From positions 1 to 22,982 of the forward strand of contig NW_014578385.1 of NCBI RefSeq assembly GCF_000485595.1: 22,982 nt of DNA, in the 5' to 3' direction. Positions 9,529-18,637 of the stretch are shown here, piece by piece; positions within the stretch are counted from its first letter, which is position 1, and every line of letters begins with the position of its first letter. Position numbers and translations under genes: made by a program. The notes beneath the pieces were generated by a model. The model searched no databases, was not told the origin of the DNA, and saw only the letters and a list, made by a program, of their open reading frames with translations. This stretch comes from Priapulus caudatus. Lineage: Eukaryota > Priapulida > Priapulimorpha > Priapulimorphida > Priapulidae.

Positions 9529-12500
9529 CATGCTATCTATATATGTAATATATGTATCTATTTATATATCTATTTATATAATATAGATCTCTATATTATA
9601 CACTCCTGATAATATGATATGCACTGAACCAAAAGAGGACATTAACGGCTCGTACATTGCACAAAATAAATTTTGACAAGTAAAACCAAAATTCGGACAA
9701 GTAAAATTGCTTCTTGTTGCCCGACAGGACAACCAGATCTGAAAATAAGCGTCGAGGCCTGCCTCGTGTCTGTCTACTTTGTGATTACCTCAGGGTCATA
9801 ATTACCCCGCACCATAGCAGAACCTGGGAACAACATCACATGGTATACACTATACGTCACGGAGCCTCACACACACGAGAGTACACATATATGACAAAAC
9901 CAATTCATTACACTATTTTTGAGCACGCCAGTCGACGTACTTTCGAGCCACGGCAATTTTTTGGCAAAATGGAATTGCCATTAGTCAGTTCAGGTTCAAC
10001 GGATTTTGCTCATTTTTGGTATGTGAATGAATAGTAGCTAGGGTTTGATATTTAAAAAAAATTATGCAAATTAGGTAGGTTTTGGCAATTATATAACATA
10101 TTATATAGACACGCAGATAACAAACAGTCCTGTGTGTCACACTCGTCTGGTTCGTTTTACCAGATTTCATTGACAATATCTTTAATGCAAAATTGGTATT
10201 TCGCTCACACCCTGCCGATAAAACGTCTATATTAGAGTAAAGTTTTACAAAAAACATGTCGGAACGCAGCATAACCTATTTTATTTCGAACGCCATCGCT
10301 AAGAAACATCAAAGCGGTATAGCGCCATCTACCATCACAAATTGTGATTCATTTTGGTTATTAAATTATTATTGCGATATACAGATGGCAACCGTGTGCT
10401 ACCACCTAGAAAAACTGCGTACGAAGTAAACACTTCCATGCAATCAATTAACCTTTGACAAAAGTTGTGTTATGGGCAGGGAAACACCATTGTCACGTGG
10501 TATATAGCAGCTACGTGGAATAAGCATATCCTCTCAATCTTACACGTTACACATCGGGAGCTCCTCTTTTAGGCAGTGGCTAAATATTATAAAAACATTA
10601 AATGGCGATCATTTAGGTGTAACGCCATCACTCGACCACATCTCAGACTTTCACATCTCAAACATTTATTTTCACATAAAAAATTACAAATAATTATCAA
10701 GAGTATATAATGGGAGTTCTCCCATATATACTCTTCGTTTCTATAATGTATGTCGATGGTTGTTCAATTAAAACTGACTTCTTCTCACTCACTCATTTGT
10801 GTCCTTTTTTGTGGTGGGCTACAGTGTCATTGACACTTTCATTTGAAGTACAACATGGGAATTAGAATCAGGAGTGCAAATAAATTTAACAGCGATAAAA
10901 TTACCGTACGTCAGCAGAGCTAATAACCTTATTTTTGCTATTTGAATTATATTTTACTGAACACTGTGAATATGTAAATTATAAATAAATAATAAAAATA
11001 ATCTACTTAAGTCCATGTATTTGTTGTGTTTTAAAGATATGTTAGTATTTGTGTCAGAGTTGTTGTGTACTTGTATCCAGATATTTCTAACCCATCCATT
11101 AAAACACAACAGGTCAATTGTGCCACTACCTTCCCACACTGTCCCTTGTCGGTGGCCGTCTGCCATTTGGAATTGCTCAGTGTTGGACCCATCGCCACGG
11201 TAATGAAGTGATGGCAGCGGGCAGGAACAAGTTTTTTCAAAAGTACGATATCAACGCATACCCCATCGGGTGAATACGAGCAGTGTAATATATTCGAGAT
11301 GTTGTGAATAGCATTGGCTGGGATGGCAAATGACATATATTTATCGTCAAGTTCCGAGCATTATTGCTTAGAGGCTAGCCAAGGGCGTTTGTGTTGCATA
11401 CTGTGATGAAATGAATACAGGTCTCTCAATACAGTCAAAATTAATCTGCTGTTGTAAATACATAGGTGATTCCCAGGGAATTGCTAACTGATTCGTAGGC
11501 ATTTAACTCTTCTGTAAGGCCTTTACATTTGAACATGTTGTACATCATGCGAGTGTCACTTTTCAGCAGCGGAGTAAGCCAACAGTTGCTGTTGCAGTAC
11601 TTTTCTGGAGCTGGTGAGGTGACCGACGTATTCACGCGCTGGCAACGCCGGCGCATGTTGTGGTACAGAAAGGTGCATATGTTATTATGGCAACATGTTA
11701 AATATTTGTTGTTGTGGCATGTTGTACTTTTATCGTGACACACAACACTGCCTTGCGCATTGATGCACAACTTCTGTTACACATCGTTTCTCTTTTCCAA
11801 AATTGAACCATAATGATTATCTATTTCACTGCACGCTATAACTATTTGGTGGTGTTTGACTCTGTTATTACTGTGGATTTGGGCACTTCCCGGCCAGTAC
11901 CCGTTTTCTCCCTCTCTTGTCTGATGTCATCACACGTGGGTAGGAAGCCTGACTTTACTTTTCTACTTTAGTTTGCTGGGACACCTTCTAACTTTACCCT
12001 GTCGGAGGTGCAGCAGTCAGAAAGCAAGGTCACCGATGTTACTATAAGCTTTCGGATTCCGTGGGAGGGGCAGGAGGCAGAGGAGGCAATTGAGGTAATC
12101 TCAGCCCGTGGCGATGCAGATTTAAAGGCCCTCGAATTGAGGAGTGGACAGAGCTGCCAGGTAGTGTGTGATTGGTCAGCTGCACATTCTCTAATTCATC
12201 TGAGAGTTTTATATCTGTAATTGTTGGTTCCTGATTTGGGTTTGGGTGGATTATTAATATAAATTTGTGATGCTGGGTATTTTAGGGCAAAGATGGCCGC
12301 CGATCTGTGTTGCCTCACCTGGTTGAGTGCTCCAGCAGTTTGGAACGTGTCATGCTTGCGTACTTGGTCGACGCTTACCATCTGAAAGAACGCACAGACA
12401 CAAAGGGGTGCATTTCATCAAAGGAGGTAAGCCTTGTGCTTGATAACACACTGCCATTTACTTCATGCCGGTGAAACTTAAACCCTGCCTTGTTCACCTG

Positions 12501-13775
12501 TTGATTCCCCGCACTTGTCTGTACTCATTACACAAGGTTGGTTACCTGTGCTGCTCCAGGTGCTACGGCTGCATCCACGCTTGGCTCCGTACAAGGTGGC
12601 CATCGTCACGGGTGCCGGACAGGAGTTGCGAGATCTCACAGACTATCTGGCTGTGGAGTTTGCTAACGCTCGCCTGCGCATGTGGTACATTCAGGGCACG
12701 GCGACAGTGGGCTCTCATGAGAGCCAGTACACGCGGTGAGTCGTGGTCGCAGATGCTAGGTTGCATTTGTTGCACACGGTTCACAGACATTGCTGTGCAT
12801 CGCAGCAGAAAATGTACGTGCGTGGCAATTGAATCTTCATAAACGTATTACGGAACATATGCATGACGTGACACGATCTCAGCCATCCAGTTAGCACGGC
12901 CATTGGGTCCTCCGCTCACTTTCGGATTGTAAGTTTAAAGGCAGCCAGCAATAATATTGGTCCTCACCCCCTGCTGTTATGTAACCATATAAATACGAAA
13001 AATAGGAATGAAGACTGGAAATACCCTGTCAGTAATACGTAATGGGGCAGTGGTGGGTCAACAGCTGCATGTAATGTGTATTTATTTCTCTAGTTAGCGA
13101 CTTACATGCGTTTCACTGTTTGTTGTTGTTTTTGTGAGATCATGATTTCATGTTGTTAACTATAGGTTTGATGAGATGGGAATTCCATACAGCATCTCTG
13201 TGAATGAGAACACAGTGAAGACTGGTGTGTGCCTTCTCAGAAACAGAGACACAACACTGAAGGTGATTTTTAAAGATTTTGTTTCTGGAATATTCGCTGC
13301 CTTTCTAGACGGGTACAGTCAAACCTGTATATAAGGGTGATCATCATCATCATCATCAATTAAGGCTAAACCCAAATGTATTCTTGATAGACAGGTGTGC
13401 ATTTTGTAGAGGTGGTTTCACTGTATAATTGCAAATAAAGGAGAATGCTAAACGTGTGCTTCGTAATCAGATGTCTGTCTATTATATATTCCTACAGTCA
13501 CCAAACCAGGTTTTAGTGTGTTAGGGTCATCATCATGTGTGTTGTTGCCATCATCATTGATTTTGAGCTATCTTCTTTGTAAGGCATTGGCACAGAATAT
13601 GGAATTGGTGGGAAATCTTAAAATTGTAATTGATCAAAATAGCACTAGTTTATTATTGAAGGTTTTTTGTGTCATCTTAGAACTCTAGTTTATTATATCG
13701 CATGTTTATTTTCAGCAACAAGTTCACATCACAGAACTCGTCAAGTATGTTGCGAAACTCGTGCAAGCCTACTAA
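5900..13775 (+). CDS. DNA polymerase subunit gamma-2, mitochondrial (spliced gene)
   Basis: This is the processivity subunit of the mitochondrial replicase. In animals it forms a dimer, resembles class II aminoacyl-tRNA synthetases, and binds the catalytic subunit POLG. Nine exons were read by eye: 5900-6054, 7275-7406, 11113-11199, 11567-11672, 11972-12160, 12286-12426, 12560-12735, 13166-13262 and 13716-13775. Recognisable family segments in order are YGPFGAEFRRNILHEWW, GGRLPFGIAQ, RRRMLWYRKFAGTPSNF, GKDGRRSVLPHLVE, LERVMLAYLVDAY, VLRLHPRLAPYKVAIV, FDEMGIPYSISV and LLRNRDTTLK. The last four lie in the anticodon-binding-like C-terminal domain. The pieces total about 380 residues, below the roughly 450 or more usual for animal homologues, so about 40-60 residues between the second and third listed exons were not located. 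No mitochondrial targeting leader is evident. Identity is confident. The exon map before 11567 is incomplete. Confidence 0.9.
6217..6253. repeat. 21-bp direct repeat, two copies
   Basis: GCAGACACCTCCCTAC occurs at 6217-6232 and 6238-6253, just upstream of the LINE remnant in POLG2 intron 1. It is probably a microsatellite-like or insertion-related duplication. Confidence 0.6.
6338..7215 (+). mobile_element. LINE retrotransposon 3' remnant, RT core deleted
   Basis: The plus-strand frame encodes the linker after the endonuclease (FKDNIGTAIDRHVPKK at 6338 onward, then ITRKIKSMMGKK). After one frameshift near 6440-6455 it continues KAKKTKSDTDSDKELYEETQ and NKYLERQTY. It then passes in frame into the post-RT C-terminal block typical of non-LTR elements (LGKVQRRAARFVTGNYQL, SVTQM, LQWPS, EERR, WKIINGQ), and stops at 7059-7061. 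The whole reverse transcriptase core, which should lie between these blocks, is missing without breaking the frame near 6575-6595. Only one other stop interrupts the C-terminal part (TAA after LQWPS). A 3' UTR follows, with a tail of TATAAAAGTAGAAGTAGAAG. It lies in the sense orientation in POLG2 intron 1. The clade is probably CR1/L2/Jockey-like, which is inference only. Confidence 0.85.
7275..7406 (+). CDS. POLG2 coding exon 2
   Basis: The acceptor ACATACAG precedes 7275. The first base completes the TGG codon begun in exon 1, giving HEWWTAVSLGKTDIYAVEDLYL, which matches the WWxxV...VxALxxx part of the family. The exon is then acidic and polar (EEPVEQDGSRC) and ends SSR plus two bases at a plausible donor CGCAA|GTATAA. 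Reading past that donor gives a hydrophobic run unlike POLG2, so the donor is favoured though not certain. Confidence 0.75.
7495..7908 (+). mobile_element. Decayed THAP-type DNA transposon with long inverted repeats
   Basis: Inverted arms of about 110 bp lie at roughly 7495-7605 and 7790-7908. They share ACAACGAACCCACTGGTTCT and extend, with small gaps, through ACATTAACTTGCGTGAAAATG. At 7591 an ATG opens MVSCFVPDCNHHSE, which resembles the start of a THAP zinc finger (C-x4-C). Further on, TTTTTATAGATTCC followed by AAAGGATGG can be read as FYRF and, in another frame, PKD, as in the THAP FxRFP motif. The remainder of a transposase is missing. THAP domains begin P- and Kolobok-type transposases; which family this is cannot be settled. 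It lies in POLG2 intron 2. Confidence 0.6.
7909..7950. repeat. GTCC/GTCGTCC-type microsatellite
   Basis: The run GTCGTCGTCCGTCGTGCGTCCGTTCGTCC and following bases is a short tandem repeat abutting the right end of the THAP-type element. Together with AGCTCACC at 7470, it may be the two halves of an older dispersed repeat into which the THAP element inserted. Confidence 0.6.
7951..8687. other. POLG2 intron 2 sequence, nothing recognised
   Basis: No exon with a POLG2-like translation, RNA gene or clear repeat was found here, although part of a missing POLG2 exon is expected somewhere between 7407 and 11112. Confidence 0.4.
9171..9362. mobile_element. 192-bp nested MITE with 19-bp inverted ends
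   Basis: TACTGTATTTACTCGTGTA at 9171-9189 pairs with TACACAAGTAAATACGGTA at 9344-9362 (17 of 19 positions). Similar TACCGTATTTACTCG ends are familiar from small TA-inserting elements of animals. No coding capacity is seen. Confidence 0.6.
9473..9609. repeat. Perfect 16-bp inverted repeat enclosing (TA)n
   Basis: TCAGGAGTGTATAATA at 9473-9488 is the exact complement of TATTATACACTCCTGA at 9594-9609. Between them is an almost pure TA/TATC tract that can also self-pair, so about 137 bases can form one large AT-rich cruciform. Confidence 0.8.
9770..11112. other. POLG2 intron 2, 3' part
   Basis: Mostly AT-rich sequence in which no exon was recognised. A 17-bp stem with one bulge lies at 10699-10736, and a 7-bp palindrome (ATCACAA/TTGTGAT) near 10333. 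A missing POLG2 exon could be here, but I could not identify one. Confidence 0.35.
10699..10736. repeat. Hairpin, 17-bp stem
   Basis: AAGAGTATATAATGGGAG and CTCCCATATATACTCTT pair over 17 positions with one bulged base and a two-base loop. It lies in POLG2 intron 2. It could be a MITE core or a structured RNA; nothing else identifies it. Confidence 0.7.
11113..11199 (+). CDS. POLG2 exon with GGRLPFGIAQ block
   Basis: The acceptor AACACAACAG precedes 11113, and an in-frame TAA at 11100-11102 rules out an earlier start of this exon. Translation gives QLCHYLPTLSLVGGRLPFGIAQ, matching the conserved lead-up to the catalytic-like core (NKRLPYGLAQ-type motif). After AQ the frame reads CWTHRH, whereas the family expects a V/I-G pair. 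Skipping one T at about 11181 gives VGPIAT and runs straight to a good donor ACG|GTAATG. An assembly or real one-base insertion is therefore suspected. Phases with the neighbouring exons do not close, so the 3' boundary is uncertain. Confidence 0.65.
11567..11672 (+). CDS. POLG2 exon with RRRMLWYRK block
   Basis: The acceptor is CACTTTTCAG before 11567 (a CAG repeat allows 11570). Translation runs SGVSQQLLLQYFSGAGEVTD, then VFTRWQRRRMLWYRK, equivalent to the segment just before the conserved K-F-A-x-x-P-S-N-F of POLG2. The donor is AGAAAG|GTGCAT, phase 0, joining exactly to FAGTPSNF in the next exon. Confidence 0.8.
11972..12160 (+). CDS. POLG2 exon with FAGTPSNF block
   Basis: The acceptor TTCTACTTTAG precedes 11972. 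This is 63 codons, phase 0 at both ends: FAGTPSNFTLSEVQQSE, then RIPWEGQEAEEAIEVI (the YxFPWG-like strand), ending SGQSCQ at donor CCAG|GTAGTG. Confidence 0.87.
12286..12426 (+). CDS. POLG2 exon with GKDGRRSVLPHLVE block
   Basis: The acceptor TATTTTAG precedes 12286. This is 47 codons, phase 0 at both ends. It contains GKDGRRSVLPHLVECSSSLE and RVMLAYLVDAY, equivalent to motif 3 of the synthetase-like fold in POLG2. The donor is AAGGAG|GTAAGC, a strong consensus. Confidence 0.9.
12560..12735 (+). CDS. POLG2 exon opening the anticodon-binding-like domain
   Basis: The acceptor CTGCTCCAG precedes 12560. VLRLHPRLAPYKVAIVTGAG starts the HGTP anticodon-binding-like domain that contacts POLG in the family. 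The exon continues to ESQYTR and ends two bases into a codon at donor ACGCG|GTGAGT. Confidence 0.92.
13166..13262 (+). CDS. POLG2 exon with FDEMGIPYSI block
   Basis: The acceptor TTAACTATAG precedes 13166. The first base completes the Arg codon from the previous exon. RFDEMGIPYSISVNENTVKT and LLRNRDTTLK match the last strands of the domain (Y/F-D-E-M and R-x-R-D-T-T-x-K). The donor is CTGAAG|GTGATT. Confidence 0.92.
13716..13775 (+). CDS. POLG2 terminal exon
   Basis: The acceptor TTTATTTTCAG precedes 13716. QQVHITELVKYVAKLVQAY is the C-terminal helix, with stop TAA at 13773-13775. It joins in phase after RDTTLK, and the helix matches the family's MHISKLKDFLIKY-type ending. Confidence 0.9.
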   Translation, partial: QQVHITELVKYVAKLVQAY

Positions 13776-14378
13776 GAATAATAGGAATGCAGCCACAGCT
13801 TCCCACGTCCCTGAAATGATCATGCAGTGTCTTAGAATAATGTCATGAATTTTATTTCACAGTTAACCATAAGTTATTTATATTTTAAGAAGCATCCATA
13901 TATATTGACCTGTTTGATGGCATGTTGTCTAAGCCTTTGACCTACTGCCCTAAGCCAAAGGAACTGCTTTTTTCGCAATCTAGACCGTTGTTAACTGGTC
14001 GATGTACTTGGGTTCATCTAAAAATAGAAATACACTTAATGCTCACAGTGTGATTAACTTGCGATACCATTCTGAACCTTTGCGAATTATGTAAATACGT
14101 CTTATGGATACCATGATCAGTTTTGAAATGGTGGGTAAATTCCAATCATGTTCTACGTCATGCTACGAACAGATCAGGCAATTCCATGCTTTGATATAGA
14201 TGTGTAGCTATCAGTCAGCCCAGATAGTGTTTGTAATATATCTGAGTAGGCATTATCGTAGTTTTTACTGCTTTAGTGTAACACTGGCTGGGCATGATTG
14301 TTATCAGATTTGCACATTTCTATTGAAGACTGCTTCTATGTGTTTATTCTGGTCATATTGTAGTGTTGATGCTTTACA

Positions 14379-14384
14379 AATAAA
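14379..14384 (+). promoter_or_regulatory. Candidate POLG2 polyadenylation signal
   Basis: AATAAA at 14379-14384 is the first canonical hexamer after the POLG2 stop, about 600 bases downstream. No closer canonical signal was seen. Use of this site is inference. Confidence 0.35.
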
Positions 14385-14492
14385 TCAAAAATGTTGTGTA
14401 TGTTACACTTTATTCTTTTGTATTGAGTATGAATTCTAAAAACCCATCACAGCGTTACGTTTTGCTTAGTTCACACGGTCTGCATGTTTTTG

Positions 14493-14522
14493 CATAGATA
14501 TATGTGCTTGCATATATCTATG
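14493..14522. repeat. Perfect 12-bp hairpin, 6-nt loop
   Basis: CATAGATATATG at 14493-14504 and CATATATCTATG at 14511-14522 pair perfectly around TGCTTG. It lies about 110 bases after the candidate POLG2 poly(A) signal. Confidence 0.75.
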
Positions 14523-15109
14523 GTGTTTGTTAGCTCTTTGTAGTTTCTTGCTTTTTTTGGACCTTGTTTTTTACCATCCTTTGTTTATACAAATCCAGTG
14601 CGGATAAAATTGAAGCGTTTGCCAGCAGCTGTGTCGTGCTTTCTCTGAACTTTTCTCTAAGAAGAATTTCTTATAGTGATTTAATGGTAATAATTATAAA
14701 CCTAATGTCTGTTTTATGTACCAGCGGCATTAGAAGTGGATTTGAGAAATGTTGCGATCGTGTTAAAGCTTTAGATTCATATGTATATAGATGATGAACT
14801 TATCATCTAAGTTCGATCACTAGGAAGGCCTTTAACGAAACGCACGCACGGACGCCCGTACGCATGCGCACACGCCCGCACGCACGTGCACTCATATTAT
14901 CAGGGATAGATAATGACAAATTTGTTATTATCTACCCATATATATAGTGATTGCCAAATACAGTAGTATTTTGTTGAAATTGTACTTTTAAAATGGGTAA
15001 GAGACATTCGTCGCATTATCTTGACATGTAAAATATATCCTGATGTCGCACGTTAAACATTATAGGACAAAGTATTGACGGCTAACGTAATACTAATAAA
15101 ATATAAATC

Positions 15110-15825
15110 ACCCAATAGATAGCGATATGCGTACGTCCTACCTAATATTATATGCAGTTCTATGTTCAACAGTTATCAAATGAATGAAATGACATTTTGC
15201 TGAAATTGTTCGTAATGACTACATATTCACCCGTAGTTTGACATGAGCGTTCTCAATCAGAATCTCTCACTCTATATTGTCACAATTAAGTTGTTTAGTC
15301 GTACCAAATCTCCCTGTAGCATAGATGGAGACATAGACATAATATATATATATATTTACCAGTTGTTTGACACAAAATATCTGTATCTTAATATTGCCTT
15401 CATCTTGTAATCATTGCTGTCATCTCCTTATATTCATAAGATGACTAATCGCATCAAATTATCTTGTAGCATAGCAGAAAGACATGCCTTCCCGCAAGTC
15501 TAATTATTCGACAAATACAATAGAAATGGCCAATCCCGGCCGGGGCTCACTTTTAAAATTTCAAGGGGCCCAGTTTGGGGATAATTATTATTTATTTATT
15601 TTGAAGTATATATTATCCAATAGATGGCACGCATGTCTTGCGTATTACAGAGCCGTATATAGAGATATATAGCCGTCTTTATATACGGCTCTGGCGTAAT
15701 AGATGTATTATCAGTTGAATGTAATAGTATTTTGGTGAAAATAGAGATTACATACCCACCAATAGGTCGACATTAAAGGCTTTTAACTGAATCTCTCACT
15801 GTAATAACCACAAGGTAATGTAAAA
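15110..15825. repeat. Degenerate direct repeats, period about 500 bp
   Basis: Blocks at about 15110-15300 and 15615-15825 share, in order, CAATAGAT, a TTATCA.TTGAATG-like segment, a TTTTG.TGAAA segment, a TACATA(T/C)...CACC segment and AATCTCTCAC. A third partial relative (AGTAGTATTTTGTTGAAATT) is at about 14962. The similarity is low, and an alignment would be needed for firm limits. Confidence 0.45.
15649..15692. repeat. Perfect 13-bp inverted repeat
   Basis: AGAGCCGTATATA at 15649-15661 pairs with TATATACGGCTCT at 15680-15692 across an 18-base loop that itself contains TATATAGCCGT, a partial third copy. Confidence 0.8.
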
Positions 15826-16380
15826 ATCTGTTGTGTATTGCGTTTATATAATGTCAAGGTTTTGTAAGAAAAAAAGTAAGATGAAAGAATATATGAAACG
15901 TCGTAAGGTGTTTAAATACGTTTCCACAACAAAGGTATGCCTGCTCATTATAGTAGTAGATTCTTGCAGATATATAACCATGCACAGTCCAGCTACCGGT
16001 GAACTACGGAACCTCGATGCCTGCCGAGTATATAAAAATCTAGCTGAAAGATGCAATTACGAAAACAAATCTCTCATGTTTCGGCGCTTTTTCTCCTATA
16101 ATTATTTTACCCTGCTCATGCATGTACCAGCATGCCATTCGATTATAATAACCAACACTCGAAATTTATGGCCTTTTTTATAGAGTCAAGGGGACTGAAA
16201 GGAGGGGGAGGACAGGCACACTCTGAAAGCAAGGAGCGTGTCGTATATAGAGACGGTAGTAAGGCTTCACTGCGTGTTACGGCATATGATATATAGCGCT
16301 ACCAGTGTAGCCCCTTCTCCGTTCCCCTGTATGTATGTGCAGGGGCGCACCCAGACATTTTTTTATGGAACATAAAATTG

Positions 16381-18240
16381 CACTCAAATTTGTCAAAGTT
16401 GTTATTTTTACTGAAATCCTTCCGACCATCTGGCGTAATGACACTGTAGTCATTATTCTTATCACACGCATAATTCTGTAAGCCCAACTGAACGTTATGT
16501 TATTTTGTTTTAGTAAAAAGGTAATGTATTTTTTTATTCTGAAAATTTTTAGTACGCATTTGCGTACTTTGCGTATAGGTAGCTACGCGCCTGATATATG
16601 TATAGCTACACGACGAACCTTAACTCGAGTTAAGCGTCTACACGGGGCCTTAACTCGAGTTAAGGTAACTCGAGTTAGCGTTAACTCGAGTTAGCGTTAA
16701 CCTTGCAGTCGATGCGAGGTAAGCTAACTGAGTTTACTTAAGCGTTACATCGAGTTACGGCGATTATGTGCGTCTACACGAACACAGACCGATAAGCGAT
16801 TATTACCGGTTTTTATGGGCATGGCGTGCGTGCGTGTGTATGTAACGTGCGTGCGTCGTGTGTGCGTGGCGTGTGCATGTTATAAGTGTGTGGTTGCGTG
16901 CGTATGTGTATGTAAGTACAGTGCGTTCGTGCGTGCGTTGTACCGTAAGCGTGCGTGCATGCGTGAGTGGTACTGTGCGTGAATGTGTGGGCGTTCATGT
17001 GGCACGTACACGTGGCGTGCGTGCGTGCGTGTGACACGTACACGGTGCGTGCATGCGTGAGTGCGTAACATGTGTGTGGCATGTGTGCGTGCGTGCCGTG
17101 CGCGTGTGCGTGCGTGTGCACGTACACGTGCGTGCGTGCGTGGTGTCGCACGTACCGTGCGTGGCATGCCGTGGGCGTGTATGTGACGTCACGTGCGTGA
17201 TTGCGTGCGTGCGTGCGTGTGAACACGTACATCGTGAGTGGCATGCGTTGCGTGCATGGCTGCTGTGCCGCGTACACGTGCGTGCCTCGTGTGCAACGTA
17301 CCGTGCGCGTGGCATGAGTGTGTGGGGTGCGGGTGGTGGCAAGTACACGTGCGTGGCGTGCGCGCGTGTGGGGCAGGTAACGGTTCGTGCGTAGAAGTGC
17401 GTGATGTGCACGTAGGCGTGCGTGCTGACGTGTGCAGTACATGGTGCGTGGTGCGTGCGTGGCGTGCATGTGTGCAGCGTACACGTGGTGCAGAGTGTGT
17501 TGCGTGCGTGTGCAAGTACGCGTGCGTGCGTTAGCGTGTGTAACGTACATCGTACTAGTGCTGCGCCTATCGTGAGGTACTAGCTCGAGGTTAGCCGTCT
17601 CTACGCGGCTTAACTGAGATGCGTGCAACGATAACACGCACGCCGATGCACGCACGTGTACGTGCACCGCGCCGCACGTGTACGTGCACGCACGCCACGC
17701 GCCCGCACGCACGCCACATGCCGCACCATGTAGCGCACTCACGCTGGCACGCACGGTGTACGTGCACACGGCACGCACGCAGCACGGTGTACGTGCAACA
17801 TGACGCCGCACACATGCAGCGACATGTACGTAGCTCCGCATGCGCACGTGTTACGTGTACACCACGCGAAGCACGTGTACGTAGCATACATACGCACGCA
17901 CGCAACCGTATTCATCACCACGCACGCACACAAGCACCCGTTTAATACCACGCACGCACGCATGCATAATAATCGTAATAATCGCTATCGGGTGTGTCCG
18001 TGTAGACGCTACATATCGCTAATCGAGTTTGAACGCTTTATCGAGTTAGCTTAACTCGAGTTAACTTTCGTCGTGTAAACGAGGCTATGTTGTATGTAGG
18101 CGGATAGCGAAGGGCTATACGCGGTAGAGGCTGGTTAGGAATGATCGTGCTAGTGTGTGCAACATCCAAGCTACAGGAAGGAGGCCGGGGGTGCACTGCT
18201 GAGTACGATATTACGCTATTATATTAGAGCATTACAATCC

Positions 18241-18262
<22 letters not shown>
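16381..18262. repeat. Large dispersed repeat, copy A (inverted centre)
   Basis: The left flank (16381-16650) is near-identical to 21424-21700. The right flank (about 17960-18245) is near-identical to 22611-22940. The centre differs. A GTGC-rich array (about 16826-17550) is the reverse complement of the CACG-rich array of copy B, boundaries included: bases near 16762-16808 are complementary to B near 22630-22665, and 17535-17580 are complementary to B 21836-21884. A second, shorter CACG-rich array (17630-17965) follows in the B orientation. Copy A is therefore an inverted unit plus a partial direct unit. No protein is encoded. The (TA)n tract starting at 18243 follows both copies. Confidence 0.82.
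16620..16700. repeat. Cluster of TTAACTCGAGTTAA palindromes, copy A
   Basis: Perfect 14-bp palindromes occur at 16620-16633 and 16650-16663. Two further CTCGAG-centred variants follow by 16700. They are separated by GCGTCTACACGGGGCC-type linker also present in copy B. Confidence 0.85.
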
Positions 18263-18284
<22 letters not shown>

Positions 18285-18360
18285 TTATATATATAGTATA
18301 TATATATATATATTATAATTATTATATATATATATTATAATATATATATATATATAATTT
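18243..18360. repeat. (TA)n microsatellite
   Basis: A nearly pure alternating TA tract of about 115 bases with a few TAAT or TTAT interruptions directly follows the right flank of repeat copy A. Confidence 0.9.
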
Positions 18361-18637
18361 CTTTATATATGTATACTATCTATATATACGCGTGCAGCGT
18401 GTATCATCGACATTGTTTGCGCGCAATAGTGAAGAGATGTATTACAATCAACGCGTGTTATGCGAATTTGATAGGACTCATTGGCGATGGCATGGAATGC
18501 TAAACACACATGCACAGCACATTCACACAACCACAACAGGGCACCACACGACACCAACCCACTCCAACCACACACACACCAACACACACGAATCCACATA
18601 CCCACCACACGACCAAAGATACTTATCTTCGTTGGTG
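18361..18637. other. Short non-repetitive spacer with CACA-rich part
   Basis: No gene is recognised. The part from 18508 to 18605 is CACA/ACCACAC-rich and leads into the GT tract on its right. Confidence 0.5.

Larger units (their letters stand above)
8688..9761. mobile_element. 1.07-kb terminal-inverted-repeat element, non-coding
   Basis: The left end, starting CAGCCCTCGACACTAACGGT at 8688, matches the complement of the right end (9717-9761, outermost bases GTCGAGGCCTG). Blocks CAGSCCTCGAC, GGTTGTCC and GGGCAA are shared in the same order, with one gap. Five bases, CCTCG, flank both ends (8683-8687 and 9762-9766), perhaps a target duplication. No transposase is encoded. Two other palindromic structures lie inside (9171-9362 and 9473-9609), suggesting nested insertion. 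Confidence 0.55.
13776..16380. other. POLG2 3' UTR and AT-rich intergenic stretch
   Basis: No second gene is recognised. It holds a 12-bp hairpin at 14493-14522, a short CACG/CGCACG patch at 14839-14888, degenerate dispersed repeats at about 14940-15000, 15110-15300 and 15615-15825, and a 13-bp hairpin at 15649-15692. A sequence GCAGGGGCGCACCCAGACAT at about 16339, resembling hAT-type ends, precedes the large repeat. Frames here look like chance openings in AT-rich DNA. Confidence 0.45.

Noticed and set aside
11441-11770. Minus-strand frame of 109 codons
   Set aside because: It is antisense to the well-supported POLG2 exon at 11567-11672 and has no family signature.
16813-17847. Long minus-strand frame of 344 codons
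   Set aside because: It runs through the GTGC/CACG array and encodes only low-complexity His/Arg/Thr/Ala. All frames on both strands stay open there, so it is a repeat by-product.
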